Under the pieces are notes generated by a model. The model made no database searches. It had not been told where the DNA came from and was given only the letters and a program-made list of their open reading frames with translations. A program made the position numbers and the translations under genes. This document shows positions 16,284 through 25,853 of a stretch of 64,000 nt of DNA, piece by piece. This DNA comes from Salinimicrobium nanhaiense. Its GTDB lineage: Bacteria; Bacteroidota; Bacteroidia; Flavobacteriales; Flavobacteriaceae. Position 1 is the first letter of the stretch, and each line of letters begins with the position of its first letter. Where the stretch lies: NCBI GenBank assembly GCA_012038135.1, contig JAAVJQ010000006.1, forward strand, positions 124,001-188,000, in the 5' to 3' direction.

Positions 16284-18515
16284 ATGAAAAATGCTATTAA
16301 GCTAATGGCGGGAATCGCAGTAGCAGCCATGCTATTTTCATCCTGTAGCAAGGATGACCCTATTAAGGACAGAATGGAAGGGGAAAAGGCCACTTTATCT
16401 TTCGGAGCCTTATTAAACGATCTTACCTCTAAGAATGGGCTAAAGCAACAACTGGAAGATATTCCGGAATGTTCAGACGATCTACCTGTTTTTGTTGAAG
16501 TGGCCCTTTCACAGGAGGGAAACTGGGTAATAGGTAGTGATACAAATCCGCTTAGAGTAGACTTAAATCCCTCTCCCGGAGATTTTGACGGGGATGGAGT
16601 AGACAATTACTTTACCGAAGAATCTGCTCAACTGGAACTGGTTCCCGGCACTTACCGGCTGGAATATTTTACAGTTCACAATGCCGACGGAGATGTGATA
16701 TGGATGGCGCCACGTACTCAGGGACTATTTGGTTCTTTGGTAGATTCAGCACTTCCACTTGATATCCAATTGGGAGCGGGAACCAAAAAATATGTAAGTG
16801 TGGATGTACTTTGTTATGAGGACCGGATGGTGAACCAATACGGTTATCTGTTCTTCGATATTGTCCAGAATGAAGCTGTTGAATTTTGTGTTTTCGGTAA
16901 TTTCTGTGACGAAACAGGTCGACACTTTCCCGCCAGCTTCAGGGTAGACGCCTGGACCTACAGCGGTAATGAGGCAGAGCCAAAAGGGCAGATTCTTGGA
17001 GGAGATATTAATAATACTGGAGTCAACGGTGACGGGGATTTCTTTGCCGATCCACTTTGCCTGTTCTTACCAAATACCAGTGGAATGGATCAATATTATT
17101 TAGAGATCACCCTACTGGATTCAGATGCTTATGATACGCAGGAACGTATTATAAGAAGCGGAGTGATCACCGATGAAGATGTGATGCGCTTCTTTGATGG
17201 AGATGATGCAGTAGAATATTTCCACTTTAGAGAAGGAGCTTGTGCCATGGCTGATTCACCGGCACTATTTGTTGATGTGGATCTCCAATTGATAGCCGAC
17301 GGTATGACTTCTCCGGTGGGAGTGGTGGCAGTACCCGGCGATAATTCCCGGTTGTATGTAATTGACCAGACGGGACAAATCTGGGTTATTGAGAACGGAG
17401 TCAGAAATCCACAGCCGTTCCTGGATGTGAGCGACAGGATAATAGCCTTGAGTGAGGGATATGACGAAAGAGGCCTCTTAGGGCTGGCCTTTCATCCTCA
17501 ATTTAGTAGTAATAGCCGTTTTTATGTGTACTATACTGCTCCTCCGGGTGCCGGCGGCCCCATGGAAGGAGAAATGTGGGACAACAGGAGCCGTATTTCA
17601 GAATTTACAGCCTCAAGTCCCACGAGTGCCGATGCAGGATCAGAAAGGATCGTGCTTGAAGTAGATCAGCCTCAAAGCAACCACGAGGGCGGAACCATAG
17701 CTTTTGGACCTGACGGTTATCTTTATATCTCTATTGGAGACGGTGGTAATGCTAACGACGTTGGCCCCGGTCACGTACAAGATTGGTATGATGTCAATGC
17801 AGGTGGAAACGGACAGGATAATTTTGCTAATCTCTTGGGTAATATCCTTAGGATAGATGTAGATGGTGCAGCACCCTATGAAGTTCCCGGAAGCAATCCA
17901 TTTGTTGGTGAGGACGGGTTGGATGAGATCTATGCTTTTGGTTTCAGGAACCCATACCGCATGTCATTTGATATGGGCGGTATGAATCAACTTTTTGTTG
18001 GTGATGCGGGTCAGGGATTATTTGAGGAAGTAAGTATAGTTGAACTTGGAGGAAACTACGGGTGGAACGTGAAGGAAGGAACACATTGCTTTAATGCCGC
18101 CGATAATACCACAGTCTTACCGACTTGTCCTGATGTAGATCCTTTTGGAAATCCCTTGCGTGATCCTGTTATTGAAATGAGGCATGTGAATAACCCTATG
18201 GGAGGAGGAGAAACTATAGTTATTGTTGGGGGATACGTTTACCGTGGAGATGCCATTCCCGATTTCGAAGGCCGATATATCTTCGGTTCCTTTGCGAATT
18301 CCTTTGCACCCACAGGAGAATTGTTTATAGCAGAACCATCAGGACCAGGCGGCTTGTGGGAGTACCATGAAATCGACCTTGCCGGATATGGGGACCATAT
18401 TGGGGAATTTGTAAAAGGATTCGGGCAGGATAATGCCGGAGAAGTATATGTTATTACCTCTACAGTTCTTGGTCCCACAGGAAATACCGGAAAAGTGTAT
18501 AAGCTCGTGCCGTAA
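16284..18515 (+). CDS. lipoprotein PQQ-type glucose/sorbosone dehydrogenase-like protein
   Basis: A 743-residue secreted protein with a lipoprotein signal (lipobox FSSC near residue 20). Residues 30-325 are an unassigned beta-rich region that includes a calcium-loop-like DFDGDGVDN. Residues about 330-743 form a six-bladed propeller of the glucose/sorbosone dehydrogenase (GSDH, HHIP-like) family: ADGMTSPVGV opening, ERGLLGLAFHPQF, NHEGGTIAFGPDGYLYISIGDGG, FGFRNPYRMSFD, GGNYGWNVKEG and EGRYIFGSF. Family members oxidise aldoses with PQQ, but many Bacteroidota members are of unknown activity, so enzyme function is inferred. It ends at a strong terminator and stands alone. Confidence 0.85.
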   Translation: MKNAIKLMAGIAVAAMLFSSCSKDDPIKDRMEGEKATLSFGALLNDLTSKNGLKQQLEDIPECSDDLPVFVEVALSQEGNWVIGSDTNPLRVDLNPSPGDFDGDGVDNYFTEESAQLELVPGTYRLEYFTVHNADGDVIWMAPRTQGLFGSLVDSALPLDIQLGAGTKKYVSVDVLCYEDRMVNQYGYLFFDIVQNEAVEFCVFGNFCDETGRHFPASFRVDAWTYSGNEAEPKGQILGGDINNTGVNGDGDFFADPLCLFLPNTSGMDQYYLEITLLDSDAYDTQERIIRSGVITDEDVMRFFDGDDAVEYFHFREGACAMADSPALFVDVDLQLIADGMTSPVGVVAVPGDNSRLYVIDQTGQIWVIENGVRNPQPFLDVSDRIIALSEGYDERGLLGLAFHPQFSSNSRFYVYYTAPPGAGGPMEGEMWDNRSRISEFTASSPTSADAGSERIVLEVDQPQSNHEGGTIAFGPDGYLYISIGDGGNANDVGPGHVQDWYDVNAGGNGQDNFANLLGNILRIDVDGAAPYEVPGSNPFVGEDGLDEIYAFGFRNPYRMSFDMGGMNQLFVGDAGQGLFEEVSIVELGGNYGWNVKEGTHCFNAADNTTVLPTCPDVDPFGNPLRDPVIEMRHVNNPMGGGETIVIVGGYVYRGDAIPDFEGRYIFGSFANSFAPTGELFIAEPSGPGGLWEYHEIDLAGYGDHIGEFVKGFGQDNAGEVYVITSTVLGPTGNTGKVYKLVP

Positions 18516-18561
18516 AATGGAGGAATGCAAATTCATTGGAGTTTGAAGTTTATTTTAGAGC

Positions 18562-18593
18562 AACAGGGGAAGGTCAAACCTTTCCCTGTTTTT
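18562..18593 (+). terminator. intrinsic terminator of the sugar dehydrogenase gene
   Basis: A 12-bp stem (18562-18573 with 18579-18590, one G-U pair), five-base loop and T-run, 46 bp past the stop codon. Confidence 0.85.
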
Positions 18594-18843
18594 GATCCTA
18601 AGTTTCTCTTCTAGTGGGAAACTGTAAGACTAGTGTGCCCTTGAAATGTCCCAAAACTAAGATCTGTGAAACAGCAAGTGCCAACTGTTCCAACAGTGTG
18701 AGCGTGTTTTGAATCAATTTTGCAATTATCGATAAACAGTTAACAATAATTAATTTATTACACATAAATCCTTAAACCTTAGACCTCCGGAAAAATGTGA
18801 ATATCTCTTTGCACTTTGATTTAGTTACGCCTGCTTAAAATCC

Positions 18844-18851
18844 TATTTTTG
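18844..18851 (+). promoter_or_regulatory. -7 box of the DUF4494 gene promoter
   Basis: TATTTTTG matches the Bacteroidota -7 consensus TAnnTTTG exactly and lies 22 bp before the ATG. A TTAG at 18821-18824 stands at about the -33 position. The rest of the 18594-18872 spacer shows nothing further. Confidence 0.55.
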
Positions 18852-18872
18852 GCATCCTAAAAAAACTAAATT

Positions 18873-19385
18873 ATGAGTGCAACCTGGTATGAATGTAAGG
18901 TGAAATACAGAAAAACACACGAAACGGGAGAGCAGAAAGTGACTACAGATACTTATCTTCTGGATGCAGTCTCCTATACGGAAGCAGAATCGAGAATCAC
19001 GGAAGAAATGGCCGCTTACACCAGTGAAGAATTTAGGATCACCAACATTAAGGTGGCAAATTTTGCAGAAGTGCATCCCTTTGAAAATTCCGATCGCTGG
19101 TTCAAATCAAAGGTCTCATTAATTGCCCTGGATGAGGAGAGCGGAAAGGAAAGAAAAACAAACATGTATCTCCTGGTGCAGGCCAATGACATTAAAGAAG
19201 CCTTTGAAAATACAACCACAGCCATGGCCGATACTATGGGAGATTATACGATCCCTATGATCACAGAGTCACCTATTCTGGATGTCTTTCCTTATTTCAC
19301 AGGGGAAGAGGAGCAGCTGGAGCAATATGGAGTTACCGAGAATTCTGAAGTTGCCGAAGAAGAACCTTCAGTAGAACAACCTTAG
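18873..19385 (+). CDS. DUF4494 domain protein
   Basis: A 170-residue soluble protein beginning MSATWYECKVKYRKTHETGEQK, the recognisable start of DUF4494, a family found almost only in Bacteroidota. The domain covers about residues 1-150 (LLDAVSYTEAESRI, then DIKEAFENT and SPILDVFPYF); the last 20 residues are an acidic tail. Function is unknown. A -7 promoter box lies 22 bp upstream and there is no clear ribosome binding site. It converges on the P-type ATPase gene across a shared terminator. Confidence 0.85.
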   Translation: MSATWYECKVKYRKTHETGEQKVTTDTYLLDAVSYTEAESRITEEMAAYTSEEFRITNIKVANFAEVHPFENSDRWFKSKVSLIALDEESGKERKTNMYLLVQANDIKEAFENTTTAMADTMGDYTIPMITESPILDVFPYFTGEEEQLEQYGVTENSEVAEEEPSVEQP

Positions 19386-19430
19386 GGAGATATTGAAACT
19401 GTTTAGCTAATAATTAATTTATAAACTGAG

Positions 19431-19467
19431 AAAAGAGCATCTCCTGGGAAATTGGGAGGTGCTTTTA
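19431..19467. terminator. bidirectional intrinsic terminator
   Basis: A 9-bp stem (19436-19444 with 19455-19463, one G-U pair) flanked by AAAA and TTTT, placed between the convergent DUF4494 and P-type ATPase genes. Confidence 0.75.
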
Positions 19468-19475
19468 ATTTGAGT

Positions 19476-22160
19476 TCACTTCCACAAATTGCGTGTGATA
19501 TATTTTTCGATTTCGACAATCATAAATATAACCAAAGCAGCAAGGCCGGAATAGATCCAGTAAATGAATGCTAACGGGCGTGTCTCAAAAAAATTATTCA
19601 TAAATGGGGTGTAGACGAAGAATACCTGAAGAATCGTAAGAATGATTGCTGCATAAAAAACATATTTGTTCTCGAAAAAATGCTTGTTGATCGCCGGGCC
19701 TTTCATTTTACGGCAATTAAACAAATAGAAAAGCTGGGAACATACCAGCGTATTGACAGCTACTGTTCGAGCGGCAGCTTCTTCAAGTCCCGAGTTGAGC
19801 ATACCATTAAATACCTGCAGGGTAAAAGCTCCAATTAAGAAGGACACGAAGATAATCTTCCAGAGAAATTGTTTTCCAAGAATAGGCTGCTCCGCATTTC
19901 TCGGAGGTCTTTTCATTACATTCTTTTCCATAGGTTCAAAAGAGATGGAGAGGGCCAGGGTAACGGCAGTAACCATATTCACCCACAGGATCTGAGCTGG
20001 AGATATAGGCATAGTGATCCCCAGGATTACGGCAGCCATAAGTACCAGAGATTCTGCACCGTTTGTTGGAAGGATAAAAAATAGGGCTTTCTTGATATTG
20101 TCATAAACTGTTCTTCCCTCCCTTATAGCACTTACTATAGTGGCAAAATTGTCGTCTGCCAGGACCATTTCTGAAGCGTCTTTGGTGACTTCGGTACCTT
20201 TGATTCCCATGGCAATACCTATATTCGCTTTTTTAAGAGCAGGGGCATCATTCACCCCGTCCCCCGTCATAGCACAGAGCAGTCCATTAGCCTGGAGGGC
20301 TTTTACAAGTCTTAGTTTATGTTCGGGAGTAGTACGGGCAAAAATACTAAAACGGAGTACATTCTTTTTGAGCTCTTCCTCGCTCATTTGTTCGATCTCC
20401 TGCCCACTCACCGCCTGTTCACTGTCTTCGATCCCGATCTCTTTACCTATAGCTTTAGCCGTAAGAACATGATCCCCGGTGATCATCTTAACAATGACTC
20501 CGGCACTCTTACATTCTTTAATGGCTTCGATCACTTCTTCCCTGGGAGGATCAATGATTCCAATAATCCCAAGAAAAATAAAATTTGGTTTATCAAGAGG
20601 TAATTCAATCGAATGTTCATCTTCTTCTGCAGGTCTAAAGGCAGCCCCCAGGATGCGTTGACCTTTAGAAGCTGTAGTATCCAGTTTTTCTTTCCACAAG
20701 GCTCTGTCTATTTCCTTTTTCCCTTCTGCGGTATATTGAAATGAACATTTTTCCAGAAGCCTTTCGGGAGCACCTGTCATACAGACCAGAGTATTATCAT
20801 TTATTCGATCTAAGGTGGCCATAAATTTATGTTCAGATTCAAAGGGAATAATGTCCAGGCGCTCGAATTTAAAATCCTTTAAGCCTGCTTTCATGCTTAA
20901 GCTGAGCAGGGCTGCCTCTGTGGGAGCTCCGGTCATCTCCCATTGTCCAGCTTCATTTTGGGAAATTTCAGAATTATTACATACGCGAAGACACTTCATC
21001 AATTTCTTTAGTACCCTGTCTTCTTCTCCTGTACATTTTTTATTATTTAAAAGGATGTCCCCTTTGGGTTCATAACCTGTACCTTCTACTGTATATGTAT
21101 TGTCGGCTGTTATTATGGTCCTGGCAGTCATTTCATTACGGGTAAGTGTTCCCGTCTTGTCGGAGCAGATGACATTTACAGATCCTAAGGTCTCTACCGA
21201 AGGTAATTTTCGAATTATAGCTTTTCTTTTAGCCATTTGCTGTACACCTATAGCCAGCGTAATAGTCATGATTGCAGGCAAGCCTTCAGGAATGGCAGCT
21301 ACAACCAGCCCAATCGATGTGAGGAATAATTCCGAAACCGAATACTGTCTAAAGAAATATCCGAAGGCAAAGAATCCAGCGGTTATCCCGAGAATTGCGA
21401 AGGAAAGCCATTTACTGAATTGTTCAATCTGCTGAAGCAGGGGAGTGGTAATCACCTGTACTTCACTCATCATTGTATTGATCTTCCCTATCTCGGTGGC
21501 CGCTCCGGTTTCGACCACCAGGGCTTTCGCCTTTCCATATACGACGGTGGTGCCAGAAAAACCCATTCCGGTGCGGTCGCCCAGCAGGGAATCTGGGGCA
21601 ACAGGATTTACATTCTTTTCTACAGCTTCAGCCTCTCCTGTGAGAGGAGATTCCTCCACCTGAAGATCTCTGGACTCAATGATGCGCACATCTGCCGGAA
21701 TTTTATCGCCCGATTTTAATTGCACCACATCTCCCGGCACCAGTTCCTTTGCTTCGATCTCTTTTTGTTTTCCCTCCCTTATCACTACTGCGTGCGGGGA
21801 AAGCATGTTTCTAATCCCCGCCAGGGCTTTCTCTGCCTTTCCTTCTTGGACATACCCGATAATAGCATTGATTAAAACAACCAGAAGAATCACCCAGGTA
21901 TCTATCCAGTGGTTCATAAGTGCCGTAATAACTGCTGCAGTAAACAGGATGTAGATAAGAAGATTGTTGAACTGCAGGAGGAACCGCTTTAATTCAGATT
22001 GTTTTTTACCCTGTGGAATTTCATTTTTTCCGAAAAGTTCTGTTCTTTTAAGTACTTCTTCCCGGGAGAGACCTGAAGTTGAATTCGTTTCCAGCTTTTT
22101 TGTCACCTCATTAACAGGCATGGAATGCCAGGTTGATTGGAAGTGCTGAGAAGCTTTCAT
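19476..22160 (-). CDS. P2-type cation-transporting ATPase (calcium-pump-like)
   Basis: An 894-residue inner-membrane pump. It has the N-terminal cation-ATPase segment (residues about 8-75), the actuator with LTGEAEAVEK, the membrane PEGLP motif (VAAIPEGLPA) used for ion binding in Ca2+ and Na+/K+ pumps, the phosphorylation site DKTGTLT near residue 333, TGDGVNDAPA in the nucleotide hinge region, and six C-terminal helices. Length and motifs fit the PMR1/PacL-type group that exports Ca2+ (or Mn2+) from the cytoplasm; the exact ion is not decided by the sequence. ATG at 22158-22160. A small hairpin CTGAAAAA/TTTTTCAG lies at about 22201-22221 upstream. Confidence 0.9.
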   Translation of the reverse strand: MKASQHFQSTWHSMPVNEVTKKLETNSTSGLSREEVLKRTELFGKNEIPQGKKQSELKRFLLQFNNLLIYILFTAAVITALMNHWIDTWVILLVVLINAIIGYVQEGKAEKALAGIRNMLSPHAVVIREGKQKEIEAKELVPGDVVQLKSGDKIPADVRIIESRDLQVEESPLTGEAEAVEKNVNPVAPDSLLGDRTGMGFSGTTVVYGKAKALVVETGAATEIGKINTMMSEVQVITTPLLQQIEQFSKWLSFAILGITAGFFAFGYFFRQYSVSELFLTSIGLVVAAIPEGLPAIMTITLAIGVQQMAKRKAIIRKLPSVETLGSVNVICSDKTGTLTRNEMTARTIITADNTYTVEGTGYEPKGDILLNNKKCTGEEDRVLKKLMKCLRVCNNSEISQNEAGQWEMTGAPTEAALLSLSMKAGLKDFKFERLDIIPFESEHKFMATLDRINDNTLVCMTGAPERLLEKCSFQYTAEGKKEIDRALWKEKLDTTASKGQRILGAAFRPAEEDEHSIELPLDKPNFIFLGIIGIIDPPREEVIEAIKECKSAGVIVKMITGDHVLTAKAIGKEIGIEDSEQAVSGQEIEQMSEEELKKNVLRFSIFARTTPEHKLRLVKALQANGLLCAMTGDGVNDAPALKKANIGIAMGIKGTEVTKDASEMVLADDNFATIVSAIREGRTVYDNIKKALFFILPTNGAESLVLMAAVILGITMPISPAQILWVNMVTAVTLALSISFEPMEKNVMKRPPRNAEQPILGKQFLWKIIFVSFLIGAFTLQVFNGMLNSGLEEAAARTVAVNTLVCSQLFYLFNCRKMKGPAINKHFFENKYVFYAAIILTILQVFFVYTPFMNNFFETRPLAFIYWIYSGLAALVIFMIVEIEKYITRNLWK

Positions 22161-22309
22161 GGCCCGAAATTAATTAGTGCAACAAATTATTAGCGGCATC
22201 TGAAAAAGATGATTTTTCAGAAGATTAGACATCTAATTTGACACCCTTAAATTTACGAAAAACGGCAGATTTTTAGGAGTTGAATAGGAGAATTTTTAAT
22301 TCCAAATCT

Positions 22310-22330
22310 CAATCACCAATCACCAACCCC
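22310..22330. repeat. short heptad repeat (CAATCAC x2, CAACCCC)
   Basis: Two identical CAATCAC units followed by CAACCCC in the same 7-bp phase, 18 bp past the stop codon of the PG0541-like gene. On that gene's strand it reads GTGATTG, so the orientation is opposite to the other two arrays. Confidence 0.6.
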
Positions 22331-22347
22331 CTGGGAATTTATCATCC

Positions 22348-22644
22348 TTACTCTACTACAACCTCCACATCCCAGCAATAGGCCTTCAATCCCTGCTCCG
22401 GGGAATCGTTATTTATCCTATTCAATGCCGAGATCATTTTTTCTGCTTCGTCATCCTGTACAAAGGTGTATATGGAATTATTAAGAGCAGGCCAGGTATG
22501 AGTACCCATCTTAGGTTCTCCGTCCTTTGAACCGCGTCCCTGCAGGTCATTCATTTTTGTGAATCCCCTTATATCCAGTTCGTCAAAAAGCGCTACTATC
22601 TCTTCTGAAAGTGCCTGATTAAAAATGATCATGATTCCTTTCAT
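22348..22644 (-). CDS. PG0541-family transporter-associated protein (PII-like)
   Basis: A 98-residue soluble protein starting MKGIMIIFNQALSEEIV, with GFTKMNDLQGRGSKDGEP and GTHTWPALN. Small proteins of this kind are found next to RND efflux systems in Bacteroidota (PG0541 of Porphyromonas gingivalis) and have a fold like the PII signal proteins, including the loop and the paired strands. It is the last gene of the TolC-adaptor-RND operon, about 100 bp after the pump gene. A regulatory or trimer-binding role on the pump is inferred from this constant association. Confidence 0.8.
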   Translation of the reverse strand: MKGIMIIFNQALSEEIVALFDELDIRGFTKMNDLQGRGSKDGEPKMGTHTWPALNNSIYTFVQDDEAEKMISALNRINNDSPEQGLKAYCWDVEVVVE

Positions 22645-22746
22645 CCTTTTAATTCTTTATATTTTTCTAATATAGTTTAGGTGAATCCTTAAAAACACCA
22701 TTTTAGACTGTCATTACTTAAGGGCACACAAATTGAATTTCATACG

Positions 22747-25700
22747 TTAACCTGTTAAAAGGCTTACTTTATGTTTCCTCTTGCGATGAAAGATGGCGTA
22801 TAACACCGGAACCACTACCAGTGTCACCAAAGTAGAAAAGGTTAACCCACCAATCACTGCTATGGCCATGGGTTTCCAGATCTCGGAACCTTCTCCCTGA
22901 CTTATCGCCAGTGGCAACATGGCCAGTAGCGTAGTTAGGGTTGTCATCAACACAGGCCGTAGCCTCGAGGCACCAGATTCTACTATAGAATCAACGAGGG
23001 ATAAGCCTCTTCCTCTTAAAAGCTGAATAAAATCTACCAGTACAATAGCATTTTTAACCACGATACCAACAAGGATGATTCCCCCTATAAAAGCAATCAC
23101 ACTTAATTTTGTGCCGGTTAATATAAGCGCCAACAGCACTCCTGTGAAAGCAAACGGTAAGGAAAACATGATGATAAAAGGATCTTTTAGAGATTCAAAC
23201 TGAGCAGCCATTACAATATACACCAGGATAATACTCAATCCCAACAACAGGAATAGATCGCTAAAAGCATCTTGTTGCTCTTCTATGTCGCCTCCAAATT
23301 CTATTTCAACTCCCTGAGGAACCTCAAGATCATTAGCTATAAATTCGGTGATTTGCTCTGTAACTTCACTCAGCGGAGTTTCCAGTAGATCTGCAGTGAC
23401 TTGAATAGAACGCTCCCTACCAATTCTTTCAATATTGGGAGGGGTGTAAATTTCCCGAACCTCGCCCAAAGATCCAATTTCCACCAGTTCTCCGCCGGGA
23501 GTGGGTACTGTCATTCTTCTAAGGTCTTCTATATTTTGACGAAAAGATTCCTCGTATTGAACCACGATGTCAAATTCATCTCCCTCTTCACGAAATTCTG
23601 TTGCCGTGATTCCGGCAATCATCCCTCTAATGGTTTGTCCTACCGTACCTGAGTTCAATCCCAGCACTGCTAGTCTGTCCCGATCCAGATCGATTTGAAG
23701 TGCCGGTTGTGGATCACCCCGGTTTACGTCGGCATTGCGTATTCCTTCTATCTGGTTGAGTCGGTTTACCAGTTGTTCAGCTATTTCGGAGGTTTGTTCA
23801 AGATCATTCCCAATAACATCGATAGCTACCGGGGGGCCAGAGGCCATTCCACCGGCAGTACTTACCGAAAATTTGATGGCTTCCGGAATATCTTCCATTT
23901 CGTTCCTTACTACTTCAGCAATTTCAAAGATTGAACGCTCGCGTTCATCAACGGGAACAAGTGTCGCTGTAACATCAATGACGTTCGGGCTGGTACTTCC
24001 GCCGCCTAATCCGCCACCACTTTGGTCAGTGCCTACTCCGGAAGAAATAATCCTTAACTCTGGAACATTTTCATAAAAGATGTTTTCGATCTTGCTTATT
24101 GTAGATACAGCCGACTGCGGGTCCCTTCCGGTAGGCAGTTCAACAGTAATTGTGAGACGGCCATTATCAGACTGGGGCATAAATTCCGATCCCAGTCCCG
24201 GGACTAATGCGAGGGAGCCCACAAACAAGACAATGGCCAATGCGATCACTACTACGCGATGATTGAGGGACCATCCCAATAGCTTTTTGTATTCGTTATC
24301 CAGCCCTGAAAGGACCTTTTCAACCCCACGGCTTAATTTATTTCCGAATGATTTGGATTCTTTCGTCTTTGTTGTTTCAGGCCTAAGCATTTTAGACGAC
24401 ATCATAGGAATAAGAGTAAGGGCTGCCAGGGTAGATATAACTACTGTTACCACCACAATTGATCCCAACTGGCCAAACCAGATCCCGGTCATCCCTGTAA
24501 GGAAAGTGAGCGGAAGGAATACAGCTACCACAGTGAGGGTGGTAGCGATGACGGCGACTCCAACTTCATTAGTACCGTATAAAGCCGCCTCACGCCCTTT
24601 AGTTCCCCTATCTACATAAGTGGAGATATTTTCCAGTACTACAATAGCGTCATCTACCACCATTCCCAGGGCTATAGACAAAGAAGAAAGGGAGATGAGA
24701 TTTAGGGTGCTGCCGGTTAGTGACAGGTAAATGAAAGCACCAATGAGAGAAAATGGAATTGTGAGTGCAACAATAAAAGTGGCCCGCCATCTACGCAAAA
24801 ACACAAACACCACCAGCACCACAAACACTATTGCGTAGATGAGAACTTCAGATAAGTTATTCACCGAGTTTAGAATAAAATCTGAAGTATCTATAACTGT
24901 TTCTATTTTAACATCAGGGGGTAAATTTGCAGACAATTCGGGAATTCGTTCCAATACTGCTTTAGCTACGTTCACTGTATTCGCATTGTTTTGCTTCTGT
25001 ACCGAAATATTAATGGCATTTCCACTATTGACGATCTGGACACGGTTATCTTCATCGATGGCATCACGTACCTCGGCGACATCACGAATTTGTACAATGC
25101 CTCCCTGTGGTGCATTTTTAATAATGATCTTCTCCATCTCTTCCACAGAGGTGAATTCTGTATCGATTCGCACGTTGTACTCCTGCTCGCCTAATTCAAG
25201 GTCTCCCGCAGGAATGACAACATTTTCGTTTGCCAGGGCCTGGGAAATCTGTTGAATACTTACCCCATAAGCAGCCATACTTTGAGGATCAATATTTACT
25301 TGTATCTCGCGAACAGGACCTCCTTGCAGATTAACAGCTCCAACCCCGGGTACCCTGTTAAGGGGGGTGACGAGTTCATCATCCAGAATTTGACGTAAGT
25401 TGGGATAACTTTCTTCGGCAGTTGCCGCAAGGATCACTACCGGGATACTACTGGAGTTAAACCTGTAAATTATAGGTTCATCTATATCATCTGGTAAAAG
25501 AGGTTGAGCACGGCTAAGTGCATCCCGAATATTATTGGAAGCTTCATCGAGATTTGATCCCCAGTCAAATTCCAGAGTAATTATGGAAATGTTATCTACA
25601 GATGAAGAGGTGATTTCATCAAGATCGTTTAGGGTACTGAATTGATCTTCCAGTTCTCGGGTAACATTCTGCTCAACTTCCAGTGCTCCGGCGCCCTGGT

Positions 25701-25851
25701 AGGCCGTAATTACCGTAATTACGGGAGGATCAATCTCCGGAAAAAGATCTACAGGCAGGTTGATAGTTGAGTAAATCCCAAACACCATTAAGGCTATAAA
25801 CACCATCATGGTCATTATGGGACGGAATATTGCGATTCTAAAAATGTTCAT
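22747..25851 (-). CDS. RND efflux pump, inner-membrane subunit (AcrB/HAE1 type)
   Basis: A 1034-residue proton-driven exporter. It has the two large periplasmic loops and twelve membrane segments expected: the first begins at MNIFRIAIFRPIMTMMVFI, and TM4 contains the proton-relay motif GMVVDDAIVVLENI. The N-terminal half includes PDLFPEIDPP-like LPVDLFPEIDPP and the C-terminal half ends with ITLTTLLAMLPLAI-type helices. Family members extrude drugs, bile salts, dyes or metabolites. The gene starts 2 bp after the adaptor gene ends, so they are cotranslated. Substrate is unknown; there is no adjacent regulator. Confidence 0.93.
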   Translation of the reverse strand: MNIFRIAIFRPIMTMMVFIALMVFGIYSTINLPVDLFPEIDPPVITVITAYQGAGALEVEQNVTRELEDQFSTLNDLDEITSSSVDNISIITLEFDWGSNLDEASNNIRDALSRAQPLLPDDIDEPIIYRFNSSSIPVVILAATAEESYPNLRQILDDELVTPLNRVPGVGAVNLQGGPVREIQVNIDPQSMAAYGVSIQQISQALANENVVIPAGDLELGEQEYNVRIDTEFTSVEEMEKIIIKNAPQGGIVQIRDVAEVRDAIDEDNRVQIVNSGNAINISVQKQNNANTVNVAKAVLERIPELSANLPPDVKIETVIDTSDFILNSVNNLSEVLIYAIVFVVLVVFVFLRRWRATFIVALTIPFSLIGAFIYLSLTGSTLNLISLSSLSIALGMVVDDAIVVLENISTYVDRGTKGREAALYGTNEVGVAVIATTLTVVAVFLPLTFLTGMTGIWFGQLGSIVVVTVVISTLAALTLIPMMSSKMLRPETTKTKESKSFGNKLSRGVEKVLSGLDNEYKKLLGWSLNHRVVVIALAIVLFVGSLALVPGLGSEFMPQSDNGRLTITVELPTGRDPQSAVSTISKIENIFYENVPELRIISSGVGTDQSGGGLGGGSTSPNVIDVTATLVPVDERERSIFEIAEVVRNEMEDIPEAIKFSVSTAGGMASGPPVAIDVIGNDLEQTSEIAEQLVNRLNQIEGIRNADVNRGDPQPALQIDLDRDRLAVLGLNSGTVGQTIRGMIAGITATEFREEGDEFDIVVQYEESFRQNIEDLRRMTVPTPGGELVEIGSLGEVREIYTPPNIERIGRERSIQVTADLLETPLSEVTEQITEFIANDLEVPQGVEIEFGGDIEEQQDAFSDLFLLLGLSIILVYIVMAAQFESLKDPFIIMFSLPFAFTGVLLALILTGTKLSVIAFIGGIILVGIVVKNAIVLVDFIQLLRGRGLSLVDSIVESGASRLRPVLMTTLTTLLAMLPLAISQGEGSEIWKPMAIAVIGGLTFSTLVTLVVVPVLYAIFHRKRKHKVSLLTG

Positions 25852-25853
25852 AA

